A stretch of DNA of 64,000 nt from Gordonia asplenii (GCF_012933505.1 NZ_JABBNB010000028.1:1-64000), one strand, 5' to 3'. Shown: positions 43,032 through 54,120, counted from the first letter of the stretch. Numbers and translations: made by a program. Notes: a model not told the origin generated them from the sequence alone.

Positions 43032-44216
43032 ATGGCTGGTAGCGGCGCATCGGATGCACGCACGGCTAAGGTGATCCAGCTCTACGCGACGCCCGGATCA
43101 GGACCCGCCGGATACTCGGCGAATCGTGAGCTGGGTCGGGACAAGGGCAAGCGGCGGCATCCGTCGCAGCAGCCCGGACTCACTCGAGAACCGCCGCGCG
43201 GCGTGCAGGTCCGCGACGGAGTGCTCGGGCATCCCAACACCGATGGTTTCGGCAAGCCGCCGGCCGAGGTGACCCCGATCAACGACGACGTTCAGCTCGA
43301 TCACGCGCCGCTCGGCGTCGAACACACCGGACCGGCCAAGTCGAGTCCGCTGTTCAGTCTCGGTGGTCTGCGCGGCGCAGTCGCCGATTCGCTGACCGCG
43401 ACCGCCAGTTACATCCGCGAGCGGATGACCGGCGAATACGACGTCGACGACTTCGGTTTCGACCCGCACTTCACCGAATCGGTGTGGTTCCCGGCGATCC
43501 GTCAGGTGTATGAGAAGTGGTTCCGCGTCGAGGTGACCGGTATCGAGAATCTCCCGCGCGAAGGCGGCGCGCTGCTCGTCGCCAACCATGCCGGCGCGAT
43601 TCCCATCGATGCGCTGATGACGTCGGTGGCCGTTCACGACAATCACCCCGACGGGCGCTATCTGCGATTGCTCGCCGCTGACATGGCGTTCGAGACGCCC
43701 GCCGTCGGCGAGTTGGCCCGCAAGGTCGGCGCGACGCTGGCGTGCAACAGCGACGCCGAGCGACTGCTGCGTGCGGGTGAACTGACCGCCGTGTGGCCGG
43801 AGGGCTACAAGGGGATCGGCAAGCTGTACAAGGATCGCTACAAGCTGCAGCGGTTCGGCCGCGGCGGCTTCGTGACGACGGCGCTGCGCACCGCGGCGCC
43901 GATCATTCCGGTGTCGATCGTCGGGTCAGAGGAGATCTACCCGATGATCAGCGACCTCAAGCCGGTCGCGAAAGTCCTTGGGCTGCCATATGTTCCGATC
44001 ACGCCGCTGTTCCCGTGGCTCGGCCCGCTCGGCCTGATCCCGCTCCCGTCGAAGTGGCACATCCACTTCGGCAAGCCCATCGAGACCGACTCCTACGACG
44101 AGTCGGCCGCCGACGATCCGATGGTCGTATTCGACCTCACCGACCATGTGCGCGAAGAGATTCAGCAGACCTTGTTCCGGATGCTGAGTCGTCGCGGGAG
44201 TGTGTACTTCGGGTAG
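43032..44216 (+). CDS. Lysophospholipid acyltransferase-family protein (Rv0502-like)
   Basis: A PlsC-like acyltransferase of 394 residues. The first 130 residues are a polar, Pro/Gly-rich extension without known domain; the catalytic part follows with LLVANHAGAIPIDALM (the NHx-D catalytic motif in a spaced form), LAADMAFETPAVGELARKVGA, the glycine motif VWPEGYKGIGK, and PIIPVSIVGSEEIYP. It likely acylates a glycerolipid or cell-wall lipid precursor. Conserved in place with Rv0502. ATG 43032 has a GGGGG site upstream; GTG 43023 is an alternative. Confidence 0.85.
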   Translation: MAGSGASDARTAKVIQLYATPGSGPAGYSANRELGRDKGKRRHPSQQPGLTREPPRGVQVRDGVLGHPNTDGFGKPPAEVTPINDDVQLDHAPLGVEHTGPAKSSPLFSLGGLRGAVADSLTATASYIRERMTGEYDVDDFGFDPHFTESVWFPAIRQVYEKWFRVEVTGIENLPREGGALLVANHAGAIPIDALMTSVAVHDNHPDGRYLRLLAADMAFETPAVGELARKVGATLACNSDAERLLRAGELTAVWPEGYKGIGKLYKDRYKLQRFGRGGFVTTALRTAAPIIPVSIVGSEEIYPMISDLKPVAKVLGLPYVPITPLFPWLGPLGLIPLPSKWHIHFGKPIETDSYDESAADDPMVVFDLTDHVREEIQQTLFRMLSRRGSVYFG

Positions 44217-44310
44217 TCGGTCGGCGGTCCGCGGGTGATCGGCGTCGTTGCCGAGGTCGTTGGCGGCGTTGGGTCAACGGGGTCGGCGTTGGGTTCTGCC
44301 TGCGCTGGTC

Positions 44311-44326
44311 TTCTCACTGCGGTAGT
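44311..44326 (+). other. Single CTGCGGTAGT box
   Basis: TTCTCACTGCGGTAGT matches the 16-bp unit repeated seven times at 54752-54897. A weaker likeness (TTCTGCCTGCGCTGGT) lies 17 bases upstream. Both are intergenic, about 100 bases after the acyltransferase gene. Nothing else is seen in 44217-44380. Confidence 0.5.
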
Positions 44327-44380
44327 TGTGTCGCACTTAATGGCATTGCCATCTTGCGCGCACCCGCTTCGCCGCATCCT

Positions 44381-44481
44381 GCTGGTTGAGCGAGGCGAAG
44401 CCGAGTCGAAACCACTGTGACGCTGCGGATTTCGTCATTGCCCAGCCGGTGGGGTTTCGACTCGCGCCGCCCGGCTCAACC
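44381..44481. repeat. Small inverted-end repeat module next to copy C
   Basis: GCTGGTTGAGCGAGGCGAAG ... GTCGAAACCAC on the left and GTGGGGTTTCGAC ... GGCTCAACC on the right bracket about 35 bases (TGTGACGCTGCGGATTTCGT...). The same module, with its upstream lead (ATCTTGCGCGCACCC), recurs at 54178-54276 beside copy D. It therefore travels together with the larger element. Confidence 0.7.
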
Positions 44482-44543
44482 TGGATCCACCGATGGCAGG
44501 CCCTCCGCTGGTTGAGCCTGAATTCACCGACGGTAGGCCCCAT

Positions 44544-44822
44544 CTGCTGGTTGAGCCGCGAGGAGCGCTAGCGACGAGCGTGTCGAAACCTCTGTACCAC
44601 AATGCATTTGATGGCAGCGTACTTGTCGAACTGTGATGGAATCGAACATCGAGGCTGTGCACCCGTAGGGTGCACACGCGACACTTGCCGGGTGACATCG
44701 CGATATTGGCGCGGACCGTCGAAAGTCGTTGTGGCTAAGAGGTTTCGACACGTACTCGGCTAGCGCTACTTCGACTCGGTAGCGCCTCGCTCAGCACGGC
44801 GCTCGTCCGGCTCAACCAGCAG
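44544..44822. repeat. Intergenic inverted-arm repeat element, copy C
   Basis: A 279-bp copy with core oriented as copy B. GTCGAAACCTC / GAGGTTTCGAC flank the core, and TGTGCACCC-GTA-GGGTGCACA is a perfect 9-bp hairpin within it. Bounded by CTGCTGGTTGAGCC and GGCTCAACCAGCAG. It lies between convergent genes. The stretch 44823-45016 after it holds the 12-bp palindrome GAACTCGAGTTC (44909) and no gene. Confidence 0.8.
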
Positions 44823-45016
44823 AGCGGCGCTTCTAGCACAGCGGGAGTTCGGTTAGTGACCCTGGCTACCTTCGAAACCCGCCGCCTCCTTACCGCCCAG
44901 GCCTTTCGGAACTCGAGTTCTCCGTACGTAGCGTGAAAGACGTTGGGTGCGTGAGGCTTTCAGGTCGAAAAGTAGCGGTTGCGTCGACGAGTGCGGGTCA
45001 CCGGCCCCTCGTTACA

Positions 45017-45042
45017 CCGACGCCTCGCAAGCTCGTCGTCGG
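45017..45042. repeat. Variant hairpin unit
   Basis: CCGACG, a 14-base loop, CGTCGG, preceded by CCCCTCGTTACA and followed by CACTCGGGGA: a variant of the unit in the 26468-27115 array with a longer loop. Confidence 0.65.
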
Positions 45043-45096
45043 CACTCGGGGACCGGGGATGCGAGCCCCCGCCGATGCTGAGTGAGTGCGATCGCC

Positions 45097-45138
45097 GCAC
45101 CCAGCACCCAGCACCCAGCACCCAGCACCCAGCACCCC
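45097..45138. repeat. Heptanucleotide tandem repeat (GCACCCA)x6
   Basis: Six head-to-tail copies of GCACCCA, the last ending in C. It lies 11 bases beyond the stop of the HAD phosphatase gene (minus strand). Such tracts vary in copy number by slippage; here it would alter a 3' untranslated region, not a protein. Confidence 0.9.
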
Positions 45139-45148
45139 GGGAAGCGAC

Positions 45149-46405
45149 CTACTTCCGGAAGTGCCGGACGGTCGCCACCGCGCCGCTGGTCGCGGCACCG
45201 GCGGCGCCGAGCACGATCGCTGTGCGCAGGCTGTATTTCGCGGCCTTGCGCGCGGTGCGGAAGTCGTAGATCTCCCAGCCGCGGACTTTGGCGACGTCCT
45301 TGAGGTCGGAGTCGGGGTTGATCGCAACAGCGGTGCCCACGAGCGACAGCATCGGGACGTCGTTGTGGGAGTCGGAGTATGCGGTGCAGCGTTTGAGGTT
45401 CAGGCCTTCGCGAATGGCCAGCGACCGTACCGCGTGCGCCTTGCCGGGACCGTGCAAGATGTCGCCGACGAGGCGCCCGGTGAACACGCCGTCGACGCTC
45501 TCGGCGACGGTACCCAAAGCGCCGGTCAAGCCGAGACGAGTGGCGATGGTCTGCGCCAGCTCGACCGGCGTCGCGGTCACCAGCCACACTTGCTGCCCGG
45601 CGTCGAGGTGCTTCTGGGTGAGCGCCCGGGTGCCGGCCCACAGCTTGTCGGCGATGAACTCGTCGTAGATCTCCTCGCCGAGTTCGACGAGCTCGCTGGT
45701 TTCCCGTCCGGCGATGAAGGACAGTGCCTTCTCGCGGCCCTCGGCGACGTCGTCGGCGTTCTCCCGGCCGGTGATGCGGAACTTGGCTTGGCTCCACGCG
45801 AACTGCATGATGTCGCCGTAGGAGAAGTATTTGCGGGCGGCCAGCCCCCGCGCGAAGTGCACGATCGACGCACCCTGCACCAGGGTGTTGTCGACGTCGA
45901 AGAACGCCGCCGCGGTCAGGTCGACGGGGATCGGGGGTGCGTCGTCGACGTCGAGCAGCTTGTCGACGGCACGCTGCTCGGGTGTGCGCGCCTCCGCGAG
46001 GGCGGCGGCCACCCGGCGTCGTTCGCGAAGCGTCTCGAATGCCTGCCGCGCACTGGCCTCACCGGCGAGCGACTGACGCAACTCGGCGGCTGTCTGGCGG
46101 AAGCGACCGCCCGCGGCCGAGGCGCGCGACGCCAGCCAGGCGGCGACGCGGTTCGGGTCGTCGAGGTCGAGCTGATCGACGGGGATCCCGGAAACAGTTG
46201 TGGGGGAAGATGTTTCGTCGCCAACCGTATCGTCGAGGTCTGCGTCGTCGTCGACGTCACCACCGTGCACCGCACTCGGCGTGACCGCCGCGGCGTGTGC
46301 CTCCCAGTCAGAACCCTCATCGTCGACGGCCTCGACTTCCGGTGTGACCGGGGCGGCCGCGTCGTCGGTGGACTCGTCCTGCGGCGAGCGAGGATCGTCA
46401 GACAC
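45149..46405 (-). CDS. HAD-IB family phosphatase (Rv0505c/SerB1-like)
   Basis: A 418-residue HAD-superfamily hydrolase. N-terminal ~170 residues are acidic and disordered; the HAD domain follows with motif [12 protein letters not shown], motif [11 protein letters not shown], and motif [18 protein letters not shown]-terminal membrane helix ([19 protein letters not shown]) may anchor it. Related proteins are annotated phosphoserine phosphatase SerB1, but membrane-tailed members may instead act on lipid phosphates (CicA-like); the substrate is open. GTG 46405 is chosen for its GGAGG site; an ATG at 46633 would overlap the divergent thioredoxin-fold gene. Confidence 0.85.
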   Translation of the reverse strand: MSDDPRSPQDESTDDAAAPVTPEVEAVDDEGSDWEAHAAAVTPSAVHGGDVDDDADLDDTVGDETSSPTTVSGIPVDQLDLDDPNRVAAWLASRASAAGGRFRQTAAELRQSLAGEASARQAFETLRERRRVAAALAEARTPEQRAVDKLLDVDDAPPIPVDLTAAAFFDVDNTLVQGASIVHFARGLAARKYFSYGDIMQFAWSQAKFRITGRENADDVAEGREKALSFIAGRETSELVELGEEIYDEFIADKLWAGTRALTQKHLDAGQQVWLVTATPVELAQTIATRLGLTGALGTVAESVDGVFTGRLVGDILHGPGKAHAVRSLAIREGLNLKRCTAYSDSHNDVPMLSLVGTAVAINPDSDLKDVAKVRGWEIYDFRTARKAAKYSLRTAIVLGAAGAATSGAVATVRHFRK

Positions 46406-46496
46406 GTGGGTGACCTCCAATGGCGGCGCCGTGGCGCCGGGAAAAAGCGAGCGGATCGAGCTACCCCAGCCTAATGGCAAATGGCAGAGTATAAAC

Positions 46497-46760
46497 GTGA
46501 CGATCGTCCTGTTGACCCGCTCCGGCTGTGCGGCGTGCCTCACCGCGCGCACGACGTTGGCCAGGATTTGCGCCGACGTCAACCTGGAATTCACCGAAAC
46601 CGACGTCGACGACGCCGCGCGGTCCGGCGACAAGACACTGCGGGCCGAGTACGGTGACCGGCTGCCGGTGGTTCTGCTCGACGACGTCGAGCACAGCTAC
46701 TGGGAAGTAGACGAACCGCGACTGCGCGACGACCTCGCGAGACGTCAGGGGCGCAAGTGA
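46497..46760 (+). CDS. Glutaredoxin-like protein (DUF836 type, Rv0508-like)
   Basis: An 87-residue thioredoxin-fold protein with a CAAC redox motif (SGCAACLTA, about residues 10-15) and the cis-Pro in [10 protein letters not shown]. Probably a small thiol-disulphide oxidoreductase working with mycothiol or thioredoxin reductase; this is inference. Conserved directly upstream of the hem operon as Rv0508. Its stop codon lies inside the Rex operator. Confidence 0.88.
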   Translation: MTIVLLTRSGCAACLTARTTLARICADVNLEFTETDVDDAARSGDKTLRAEYGDRLPVVLLDDVEHSYWEVDEPRLRDDLARRQGRK

Positions 46761-46771
46761 ACGAATTCACA
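46756..46771 (+). promoter_or_regulatory. Rex operator (ROP) before rex-hemACDB
   Basis: AGTGAACGAATTCACA differs at three of 16 positions from the Streptomyces Rex site TGTGAACGCGTTCACA as I recall it. It overlaps the place of a -35 box for a TATCCT -10 at 46780, whose start site would fall at about 46792, three bases from the rex ATG. Rex would therefore repress its own operon at low NADH/NAD+. Confidence 0.75.
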
Positions 46772-46794
46772 AGCTCCGTTATCCTCTCTTGACA

Positions 46795-47553
46795 ATGACA
46801 GCCTTGCCCGACGACAGCGCACCGACCCGAATTCCAGGGCCGGCGGTGGCCCGTCTGGCGCTATACCTGCACGTTCTGCGCAACTACAGCCTTCGTGGAA
46901 TCGCCGTCGTGTCGAGCCCGCAGCTGGCGACGGCGGCCGGGGTCAATCCCGCGATTCTGCGCAAAGACCTCTCCTACGTCGGCGCCAACGGCGTGCGCGG
47001 CGTCGGCTACGACGTCGCCAAGCTCATCGGCCGCGTCTCGATGGCGCTGCACACCGACGACACTCACACCGTCGCGCTCGCGGGCACCGGCCGGTTGGGG
47101 CAGGCGCTGCTGGCGCATACCGGGATCGGGCGTGGCTTCACCGTCGCCGCGCTCTTCGACGACGACCCGACCCTGATCGGCACCACCCTGTCCGACGGTG
47201 GGCCGGTGGTCGCTCCGCTCGACGCCATCGCCGTCGCCGGGCACTGGGACATCGGAGTGATCGCGACCGGCGACGAGCGGGCCCAGCAGGCCTGCGACGC
47301 GTTCGTCGCGGCGGGCGTGCGGCAACTGCTCAACGTGACGGCGACAACTCTGCACATCCCCGATCAGACACCGGGCGTGGTGATCCGACAGGTTGATCTA
47401 GCCTTGGAGCTGCAGGTGTTGTCGTTCCAGGCCATGCACGCCCCCGATCGATTGGGCGTCGGGAACGATGCCGGCACCGGAAGCGAAGTGAATGGGTCGA
47501 AGCCGCCGCGCCGGGCGGCGGCGACCCGGTACAGGGAGACGATGACGTCGTGA
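46795..47553 (+). CDS. rex: Redox-sensing transcriptional repressor Rex
   Basis: Rex binds DNA unless the NADH/NAD+ ratio is high, linking gene control to respiration. 252 residues: N-terminal winged helix with [25 protein letters not shown] (residues 39-63) and Rossmann fold with [13 protein letters not shown] (Gly 97). The C-terminal 30 residues are extra. ATG 46795 is preferred to a TTG two codons earlier; no ribosome-binding site is seen, fitting a leaderless transcript. The stop overlaps hemA (GTGA). I do not recall rex in this place in M. tuberculosis; rex-hemACD order is known from Streptomyces. Confidence 0.93.
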   Translation: MTALPDDSAPTRIPGPAVARLALYLHVLRNYSLRGIAVVSSPQLATAAGVNPAILRKDLSYVGANGVRGVGYDVAKLIGRVSMALHTDDTHTVALAGTGRLGQALLAHTGIGRGFTVAALFDDDPTLIGTTLSDGGPVVAPLDAIAVAGHWDIGVIATGDERAQQACDAFVAAGVRQLLNVTATTLHIPDQTPGVVIRQVDLALELQVLSFQAMHAPDRLGVGNDAGTGSEVNGSKPPRRAAATRYRETMTS

Positions 47554-48905
47554 GTGTTTTGTTGTTCGGTGTGTCGCACCGCAGTGCGCCGGTTGACGTG
47601 CTCGAACGCCTGGCCGTATCCGACCACGATCGCCCGAAGATCGTGGACAAACTGCTCGCCGGGCGGGCGGTGTCGGAGGCGATGGTCGTGTCGACCTGCA
47701 ACCGTGTCGAGGTGTACGCGGTGGTCGACGCCTTCCACCCGGCCCTGGAGGCGGTGGGCGAAGTACTCGGGCAGCATTCCGGCATGACGATCAACGAGAT
47801 GACCACCTACGCCTACGTGCGCTATTCCGAGGCCGCCGCCGAGCATCTGTTCAGCGTCGCGGCGGGGCTGGATTCGATGGTGGTCGGCGAACAGCAGATC
47901 CTCGGCCAGATCCGCAACGCCTACAGCAGCGCCGACGCCAACAAGAGTGCCGGGCGCGTGCTGCACGAGCTCGCCCAGCAGGCGCTGCGGGTCGGCAAAC
48001 GCGTGCATTCGGAGACCGGCATCGACCGCGCCGGCGCCTCGGTGGTCTCGGTCGCCCTGCATCGCGGGCGGGCGATCGCCGGTCTCGACTACTCCTCGGC
48101 GGTCGTGCTCGGCGCGGGCGCGATGGGCGGGCTCGCGGCGGCCAACCTCGCCCGGGAGGGCATCGGAGATCTCACCGTCGTCAACCGCACCGTCGAAAAG
48201 GCGTCGCATCTCGCCGACAACGTGCGCACCAACCACGGCGTGCAAGCACGTGGGGTCGGCCTCGACGGACTCACCGAGGCGATGTCCGACGCCGACGTCG
48301 TGGTCACCTGCTCCGGATCGATCGGCGCTGTCGTCGGCGTCGGCGACGTGCACAAGGCGCTGGCGCGGCGCACCAAGTCGACGCCGCTGATCCTGTGCGA
48401 TCTCGGCCTGCCGCGCAACATCGACCCGGCCGCCGCGCGACTGCCCGGCGTGCACGTCGTCGACATCGAGTCGCTGCGCGGCGACACCGAGACCCAGGCC
48501 GCCGAGAAGGACACCGAGGCGGCGCGGACCATCGTCGCGACCGAACTCGCCGACTACCTCACGAGCCAGCGTCAGGCCGAGGTGACGCCGACCGTCGCGG
48601 CCTTGCGCCAGCGCGCGGCCGACGTCGTCGAGGCGGAGATTCTGCGCCTCAATTCACGCCTGCCCGACCTCGACGACCCGCAGCGCGACGAGGTCGCAAA
48701 AGCTGTGCGGCGCGTCGTCGACAAGCTGCTGCATGCGCCGACGGTACGTGTCAAACAACTCGCCTCGACGCCGAACGGTGACCACTACGCAGAAGCGCTG
48801 CGTGAACTTTTTGAACTGAAACCCGGTGCGGCAGAATCGGTTTCGACCGCACCGACGACGACGCGGGAGCGGGCTCAATCGAGCGCCGCAGGGAGCAACG
48901 AGTAG
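47550..48905 (+). CDS. hemA: Glutamyl-tRNA reductase
   Basis: First committed step of C5 haem synthesis: reduces Glu-tRNA to glutamate-1-semialdehyde with NADPH. 451 residues; catalytic Cys 50 in [13 protein letters not shown], the [15 protein letters not shown] loop, NADPH motif [12 protein letters not shown], and the C-terminal dimerisation helix are intact. The last 30 residues are a disordered Thr/Ala tail. GTG start overlaps rex; the stop overlaps hemC by one base. Confidence 0.97.
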   Translation: MSVLLFGVSHRSAPVDVLERLAVSDHDRPKIVDKLLAGRAVSEAMVVSTCNRVEVYAVVDAFHPALEAVGEVLGQHSGMTINEMTTYAYVRYSEAAAEHLFSVAAGLDSMVVGEQQILGQIRNAYSSADANKSAGRVLHELAQQALRVGKRVHSETGIDRAGASVVSVALHRGRAIAGLDYSSAVVLGAGAMGGLAAANLAREGIGDLTVVNRTVEKASHLADNVRTNHGVQARGVGLDGLTEAMSDADVVVTCSGSIGAVVGVGDVHKALARRTKSTPLILCDLGLPRNIDPAAARLPGVHVVDIESLRGDTETQAAEKDTEAARTIVATELADYLTSQRQAEVTPTVAALRQRAADVVEAEILRLNSRLPDLDDPQRDEVAKAVRRVVDKLLHAPTVRVKQLASTPNGDHYAEALRELFELKPGAAESVSTAPTTTRERAQSSAAGSNE

Positions 48906-49828
48906 TGATTCGGATTGGAACGCGCGGGTCGCTGTTGGCGACCACGCAGGCGGGGACCATCGCCAAGGCACTGACCGACGCCGGGCATCCGGCCGAGTTG
49001 GTGATCATCAAAACCGACGGCGACGCATCGGCCGCGCCGGTCGCCGAGATCGGCGTCGGAGTGTTCACGACGGCCATCCGCGTCGCGCTGCGCAACCGCG
49101 AAGTCGACGTCGCGGTGCACTCTTACAAAGACCTCCCGACGGCACCCGAACCGGACCTGGTGATCGCCGCCGTACCGCCGCGCGCCGACTCCCGGGATGC
49201 GCTGGTCAGCCGGGGCAACAAGGTCCTCGGCGAGCTGCCGCCGGGCTCGACCGTCGGAACCTCGGCGCCCCGGCGGATCGCACAGCTTAAAGCATTGGGT
49301 CTCGGTTTGGAAATCCGCCCCCTAAGAGGCAACCTAGATTCCAGGTTAGGCAAAGTCGCCAGCGGTGAACTCGACGCAGTCGTGGTTGCCAGGGCCGGTT
49401 TGGAGCGAATCGGGCGGACCGACGAGGTCGCCGAGGCGTTCGACCCGGTAGTTCTGCTACCGGCGCCGGCGCAGGGAGCTCTGGCCGTGGAGTGCCGCGG
49501 AGACGATGCCGAACTGGTGAGCATTCTCGCCACGTTGGACGACCCGTCCACCAGGGCGGCGATCGACGCCGAACGTGCAGTGCTGTCAGCCCTCGAGGCC
49601 GGCTGTACCGCACCCATCGGAGCGATCGCCGAGGTGGTCGAGTCACTCGACGACGATGGACGCATCTTCACCGAATTGTCGCTGATAGCGGCAGTCGCGG
49701 CGGAGGACGGGTCAGATGTGATCCGTCAGTCGCGGGTGGGGCCCGTCGATCAGCCGAGGCAACTGGGTGAGGCGCTCGCCGCGGAATTACTTGAGCTGGG
49801 AGCTGGAGAGCTCATCGGCGACAGGTAG
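48905..49828 (+). CDS. hemC: Porphobilinogen deaminase (hydroxymethylbilane synthase)
   Basis: Joins four porphobilinogens to hydroxymethylbilane. 307 residues; [10 protein letters not shown] start, [20 protein letters not shown] (cofactor-binding Arg) and dipyrromethane-cofactor Cys 234 in [13 protein letters not shown] start shares one base with the hemA stop. Oddity: codons 128-150 include CTT, CTA, AGA, CTA, AGG and TTA, a run of rare codons unlike the rest of the gene. Confidence 0.96.
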   Translation: MIRIGTRGSLLATTQAGTIAKALTDAGHPAELVIIKTDGDASAAPVAEIGVGVFTTAIRVALRNREVDVAVHSYKDLPTAPEPDLVIAAVPPRADSRDALVSRGNKVLGELPPGSTVGTSAPRRIAQLKALGLGLEIRPLRGNLDSRLGKVASGELDAVVVARAGLERIGRTDEVAEAFDPVVLLPAPAQGALAVECRGDDAELVSILATLDDPSTRAAIDAERAVLSALEAGCTAPIGAIAEVVESLDDDGRIFTELSLIAAVAAEDGSDVIRQSRVGPVDQPRQLGEALAAELLELGAGELIGDR

Positions 49829-49902
49829 CGGAACAGGGCTCGGCGGCGATGCCGGGCGAGCCCGAATACGGTAGCCCCGCGCGGGGCAGGAGAGTGCGAC
49901 TC

Positions 49903-51543
49903 ATGAGCCGGACGAAGAAGGCCACACCGGGACGGATTCTGTTCGTTGGTGCCGGGCCGGGGGATCCCGAGTTGCTGACCGTGCGTGCACGCGACGTCAT
50001 CGCACACGCGACTGTGGCATTCATCGACCCCGATGTACCAGCGCCCGTCGTCGATCTGATCGGATCGGCCTACCGGCCGGATCCGGCGGAGAACCGTCGT
50101 GGCACCCGCAGGACCGATACCCGCAAGGGCGACGCCGCCGACGAGGCGACCGAATCCGACGTCGAGGAACCCGCATACACCGTGCACCCGGCGCTGGGGG
50201 ACCCCGCCGAGGTCGCCAAGACCCTGGTCACCGCGGCCCGCAACGGCGACGACGTGGTGCGAGTGGTCGCCGGTGACCCGCTGACCACCAACTCGGTCCT
50301 CGCCGAGGTCACCGCGGTGACCCGGACGTCGGTCGTCTTCGAAGTCCTGCCCGGACTGCCCGCCGGATCGGTCGTCCCGAGCTATGCGGGCATGCCGCTG
50401 GGATCGGGCTACACCGTCGCCGACGTCCGCGGCGAGGTCGACTGGGCCGCTCTGGCAGCTGCTCCCGGCCCGCTGGTGCTGCACGCGACGTCGGGGCATC
50501 TTGCCGAGACCGCGAGCGCGCTGACCGAGCACGGCCTCGCTCCGCAGACGCCGGTCGCCATCACCATCAACGGCACCACCTGCGCACAACGCACCATCGA
50601 GGCGACGCTGGCCACCCTCAACGAGCAGGGCAACGCGATCTCCGGCCCGATGGTGCTCACCATCGGCAAGGTCGTCGGGCAGCGCGGAAAGATGTCGTGG
50701 TGGGAGTCGCGCGCCCTGTACGGCTGGACGGTGCTGGTGCCGCGCACCAAGGATCAGGCCGCCGACATGAGCGAACGCCTGGTGACCCACGGCGCGATTC
50801 CGAAGGAAGTCCCCACCATCGCCGTCGAGCCGCCGCGCTCGCCCGCACAGATGGAACGCGCCGTCAAGGGACTCGTCGACGGCCGCTACCAGTGGGTCGT
50901 GTTCACCTCGACCAACGCGGTGCGCGCCGTGTGGGAGAAGTTCGCCGAGTTCGGCCTCGACGCCCGCGCGTTCTCCGGCGTGAAGATCGCCTGCGTCGGT
51001 GAAGCCACGGCGGACAAGGTGCGCTCGTTCGGCATCAACCCCGAACTGGTCCCGTCCGGCGAACAGTCGTCGCTCGGCCTGCTGGAAGACTTCCCGCCCT
51101 ACGACGAGGTCTTCGACCCGGTCAACCGAGTCCTGTTGCCGCGCGCCGACATCGCCACCGAAACGCTGTCGGAGGGCCTGCGCGACCGCGGCTGGGAGAT
51201 CGACGACGTCACCGCCTACCGCACCGTGCGGGCGGCCCCGCCACCGGCCGAGACCCGCGAGATGATCAAGACCGGCGGATTCGACGCCGTCTGCTTCACC
51301 TCGTCGTCGACGGTCCGCAACCTCGTCGGTATCGCCGGAAAGCCGCACGCGCGCACCATCGTTGCGTGTATCGGCCCGAAGACCGCGGAAACCGCAACGG
51401 AATTCGGGCTGCGCGTCGACGTGCGCCCGGAGACCGCGTCGGTCCCCGACCTCGTGGAAGCCCTTGCGGCACATGCGGCCCGGCTCCGCGCCGAGGGAGC
51501 ACTGCCTCCTCCGCGCAAGAAGTCGCGTCGGTCGCGGTCGTAG
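49903..51543 (+). CDS. hemD: Bifunctional uroporphyrinogen-III methyltransferase/uroporphyrinogen-III synthase
   Basis: A 546-residue fusion. N-terminal SUMT-like domain (about 1-260) begins [20 protein letters not shown], the SAM-binding motif, and contains [15 protein letters not shown]-terminal HemD domain (about 265-535) includes [31 protein letters not shown] and [12 protein letters not shown]. HemD closes hydroxymethylbilane to uroporphyrinogen III; the SUMT part makes precorrin-2 for siroheme or cobalamin. An acidic insert near residue 65-85 ([16 protein letters not shown]) is unusual, and could impair methyltransferase function. A basic tail KKSRRSRS ends it. ATG 49903; GTG 49894 possible. 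Confidence 0.92.
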   Translation: MSRTKKATPGRILFVGAGPGDPELLTVRARDVIAHATVAFIDPDVPAPVVDLIGSAYRPDPAENRRGTRRTDTRKGDAADEATESDVEEPAYTVHPALGDPAEVAKTLVTAARNGDDVVRVVAGDPLTTNSVLAEVTAVTRTSVVFEVLPGLPAGSVVPSYAGMPLGSGYTVADVRGEVDWAALAAAPGPLVLHATSGHLAETASALTEHGLAPQTPVAITINGTTCAQRTIEATLATLNEQGNAISGPMVLTIGKVVGQRGKMSWWESRALYGWTVLVPRTKDQAADMSERLVTHGAIPKEVPTIAVEPPRSPAQMERAVKGLVDGRYQWVVFTSTNAVRAVWEKFAEFGLDARAFSGVKIACVGEATADKVRSFGINPELVPSGEQSSLGLLEDFPPYDEVFDPVNRVLLPRADIATETLSEGLRDRGWEIDDVTAYRTVRAAPPPAETREMIKTGGFDAVCFTSSSTVRNLVGIAGKPHARTIVACIGPKTAETATEFGLRVDVRPETASVPDLVEALAAHAARLRAEGALPPPRKKSRRSRS

Positions 51544-51545
51544 TC

Positions 51546-52538
<993 letters not shown>

Positions 52539-52737
52539 GCTGGGCCACCCGCGCGCCGACGTCGCCCGCCACGCACCGACGTCAGCCTGCGTTCGTTGTG
52601 TAACCCACCGCGAGCCGAATAGGACCAAACGGGAACTCTCTCGTCCCGCAGCACCATCGACAGATCGTTAAAAATTTTCTCGACGAATTGCCGAAATGTC
52701 GATCACGCGACGTGGTGTCCTGGGTCACAATGCGTGA

Positions 52738-54120
52738 ATGACATCGGACCACATCACGCCTAGCGACGTCGTCAGCGCGCCCGCCGACGGTTCTCCAACG
52801 GTTACCCAGCCCCATCTCAAGCGCGTTCTCACGCTCCCGTCGCTCGTCCTCTTCGGCATCGTGTACATGGTTCCGTTGACGGTGTTCAGCACCTACGGCA
52901 TCGTCACGCAGGAGACCGGCGGCCGGCTGCCGCTGGCGTATCTCGTGACGCTGGTGGTCATGTCGTTCACCGCGTGGTCCTACGGTGCGATGTCGCGCGA
53001 GTACCCGGTCGCCGGCTCCGCATACGCGTACGCGACCAACACCTTCGGCGGCAACGTCGGATTCGCGTCCGGGTGGTCGCTGCTGATGGACTACATGTTC
53101 CTGCCGATGATCAACTACCTGATCATCGGCATCTATTTGCACGCCGAGTTCGAAGCGATTCCCGCCTGGGTCTTCGTCCTCGTATCGATCGCGCTGGTCA
53201 CCGTCCTCAACGTGGTCGGCATCACCAGCGTCGACCGCGTGAGCAAACTGATAGTCCTGGTCCAGTCGGTGTTCATTGTCGTCTTCGTGGTGATGTCGGT
53301 CAAAACCATCGCCGGCGGCCCTGCCCCGAATGTCATGGCGCCGTTCACCGGCGACCACGGCGGCATCGCGCCGATCCTCGCGGGCTCCGCCGTACTGTGT
53401 CTGTCCTTCCTCGGATTCGACGCCGTGTCTACGCTCTCCGAGGAGGCCAAACACCCCAAGCGCGACGTCCCGCGCGCAATCGTGCTCACGACACTCGCCG
53501 CGGGCATCATCTTCATCGGACTGTCTTACCTCGCGCACCTCGACTTCCCGAGCCACAAGTTCGCCGACCCCGATTCCGGTGCACTCGACGTCATGACCGC
53601 GGCCGGCGGCAACTTCCTCGCCAACTTCTTCACCGCCGCCGCCATCGCCGGGGCACTCGGCTCGGCGCTCACTTCTCAAGCATCGGTCTCCCGCATCCTC
53701 TACTCCATGGGCCGCGACAACGTGTTGCCACGCAAGGTCTTCGGCATGCTGTCGCCGCGATTCCTGACACCCGTCAACGCCGTCCTCATCGTCTCCGTGG
53801 TGTCGCTGCTCGCCGTCGTACTGGATCTGACGACCCTGGCGTCGATGATCAGCTTCGGGGCGCTGGTCGCCTTCTCCGTAGTCAACCTGGCGGTCATCAA
53901 GCACTACATCTTCGACAGCGGGCGCCGCGACCCGATGTCGATGGTGGTCTACGGGCTCGTACCGCTCATCGGCTTCGGCCTGACCATCTGGCTGTGGACC
54001 AGCCTGTCGCCGACGGCACTCATCGTCGGACTGGTGTGGCTCGGCGTCGGAATCACCTACCTCGCCGTTCTGACCCGCGGCTTCCGTCGTCCGCCGCCGA
54101 GCATGGAGGTCGATCACTAG
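52738..54120 (+). CDS. APC-family amino acid/amine permease
   Basis: A secondary transporter of 460 residues with about 12 membrane helices. The first helix carries the unwound motif VLFGIVYMVPLTVF..., and SEEAKHPKRDVPRAI is the conserved cytoplasmic loop of the APC family; YPVAGSAYAYA is also typical. Closest by eye to the putrescine/amino-acid importer group (PuuP/YeeF-like); substrate not certain. Preceded by a 199-base gap with an AT-rich patch (GTTAAAAATTTTC) that should hold the promoter, and followed by repeats. Confidence 0.88.
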   Translation: MTSDHITPSDVVSAPADGSPTVTQPHLKRVLTLPSLVLFGIVYMVPLTVFSTYGIVTQETGGRLPLAYLVTLVVMSFTAWSYGAMSREYPVAGSAYAYATNTFGGNVGFASGWSLLMDYMFLPMINYLIIGIYLHAEFEAIPAWVFVLVSIALVTVLNVVGITSVDRVSKLIVLVQSVFIVVFVVMSVKTIAGGPAPNVMAPFTGDHGGIAPILAGSAVLCLSFLGFDAVSTLSEEAKHPKRDVPRAIVLTTLAAGIIFIGLSYLAHLDFPSHKFADPDSGALDVMTAAGGNFLANFFTAAAIAGALGSALTSQASVSRILYSMGRDNVLPRKVFGMLSPRFLTPVNAVLIVSVVSLLAVVLDLTTLASMISFGALVAFSVVNLAVIKHYIFDSGRRDPMSMVVYGLVPLIGFGLTIWLWTSLSPTALIVGLVWLGVGITYLAVLTRGFRRPPPSMEVDH

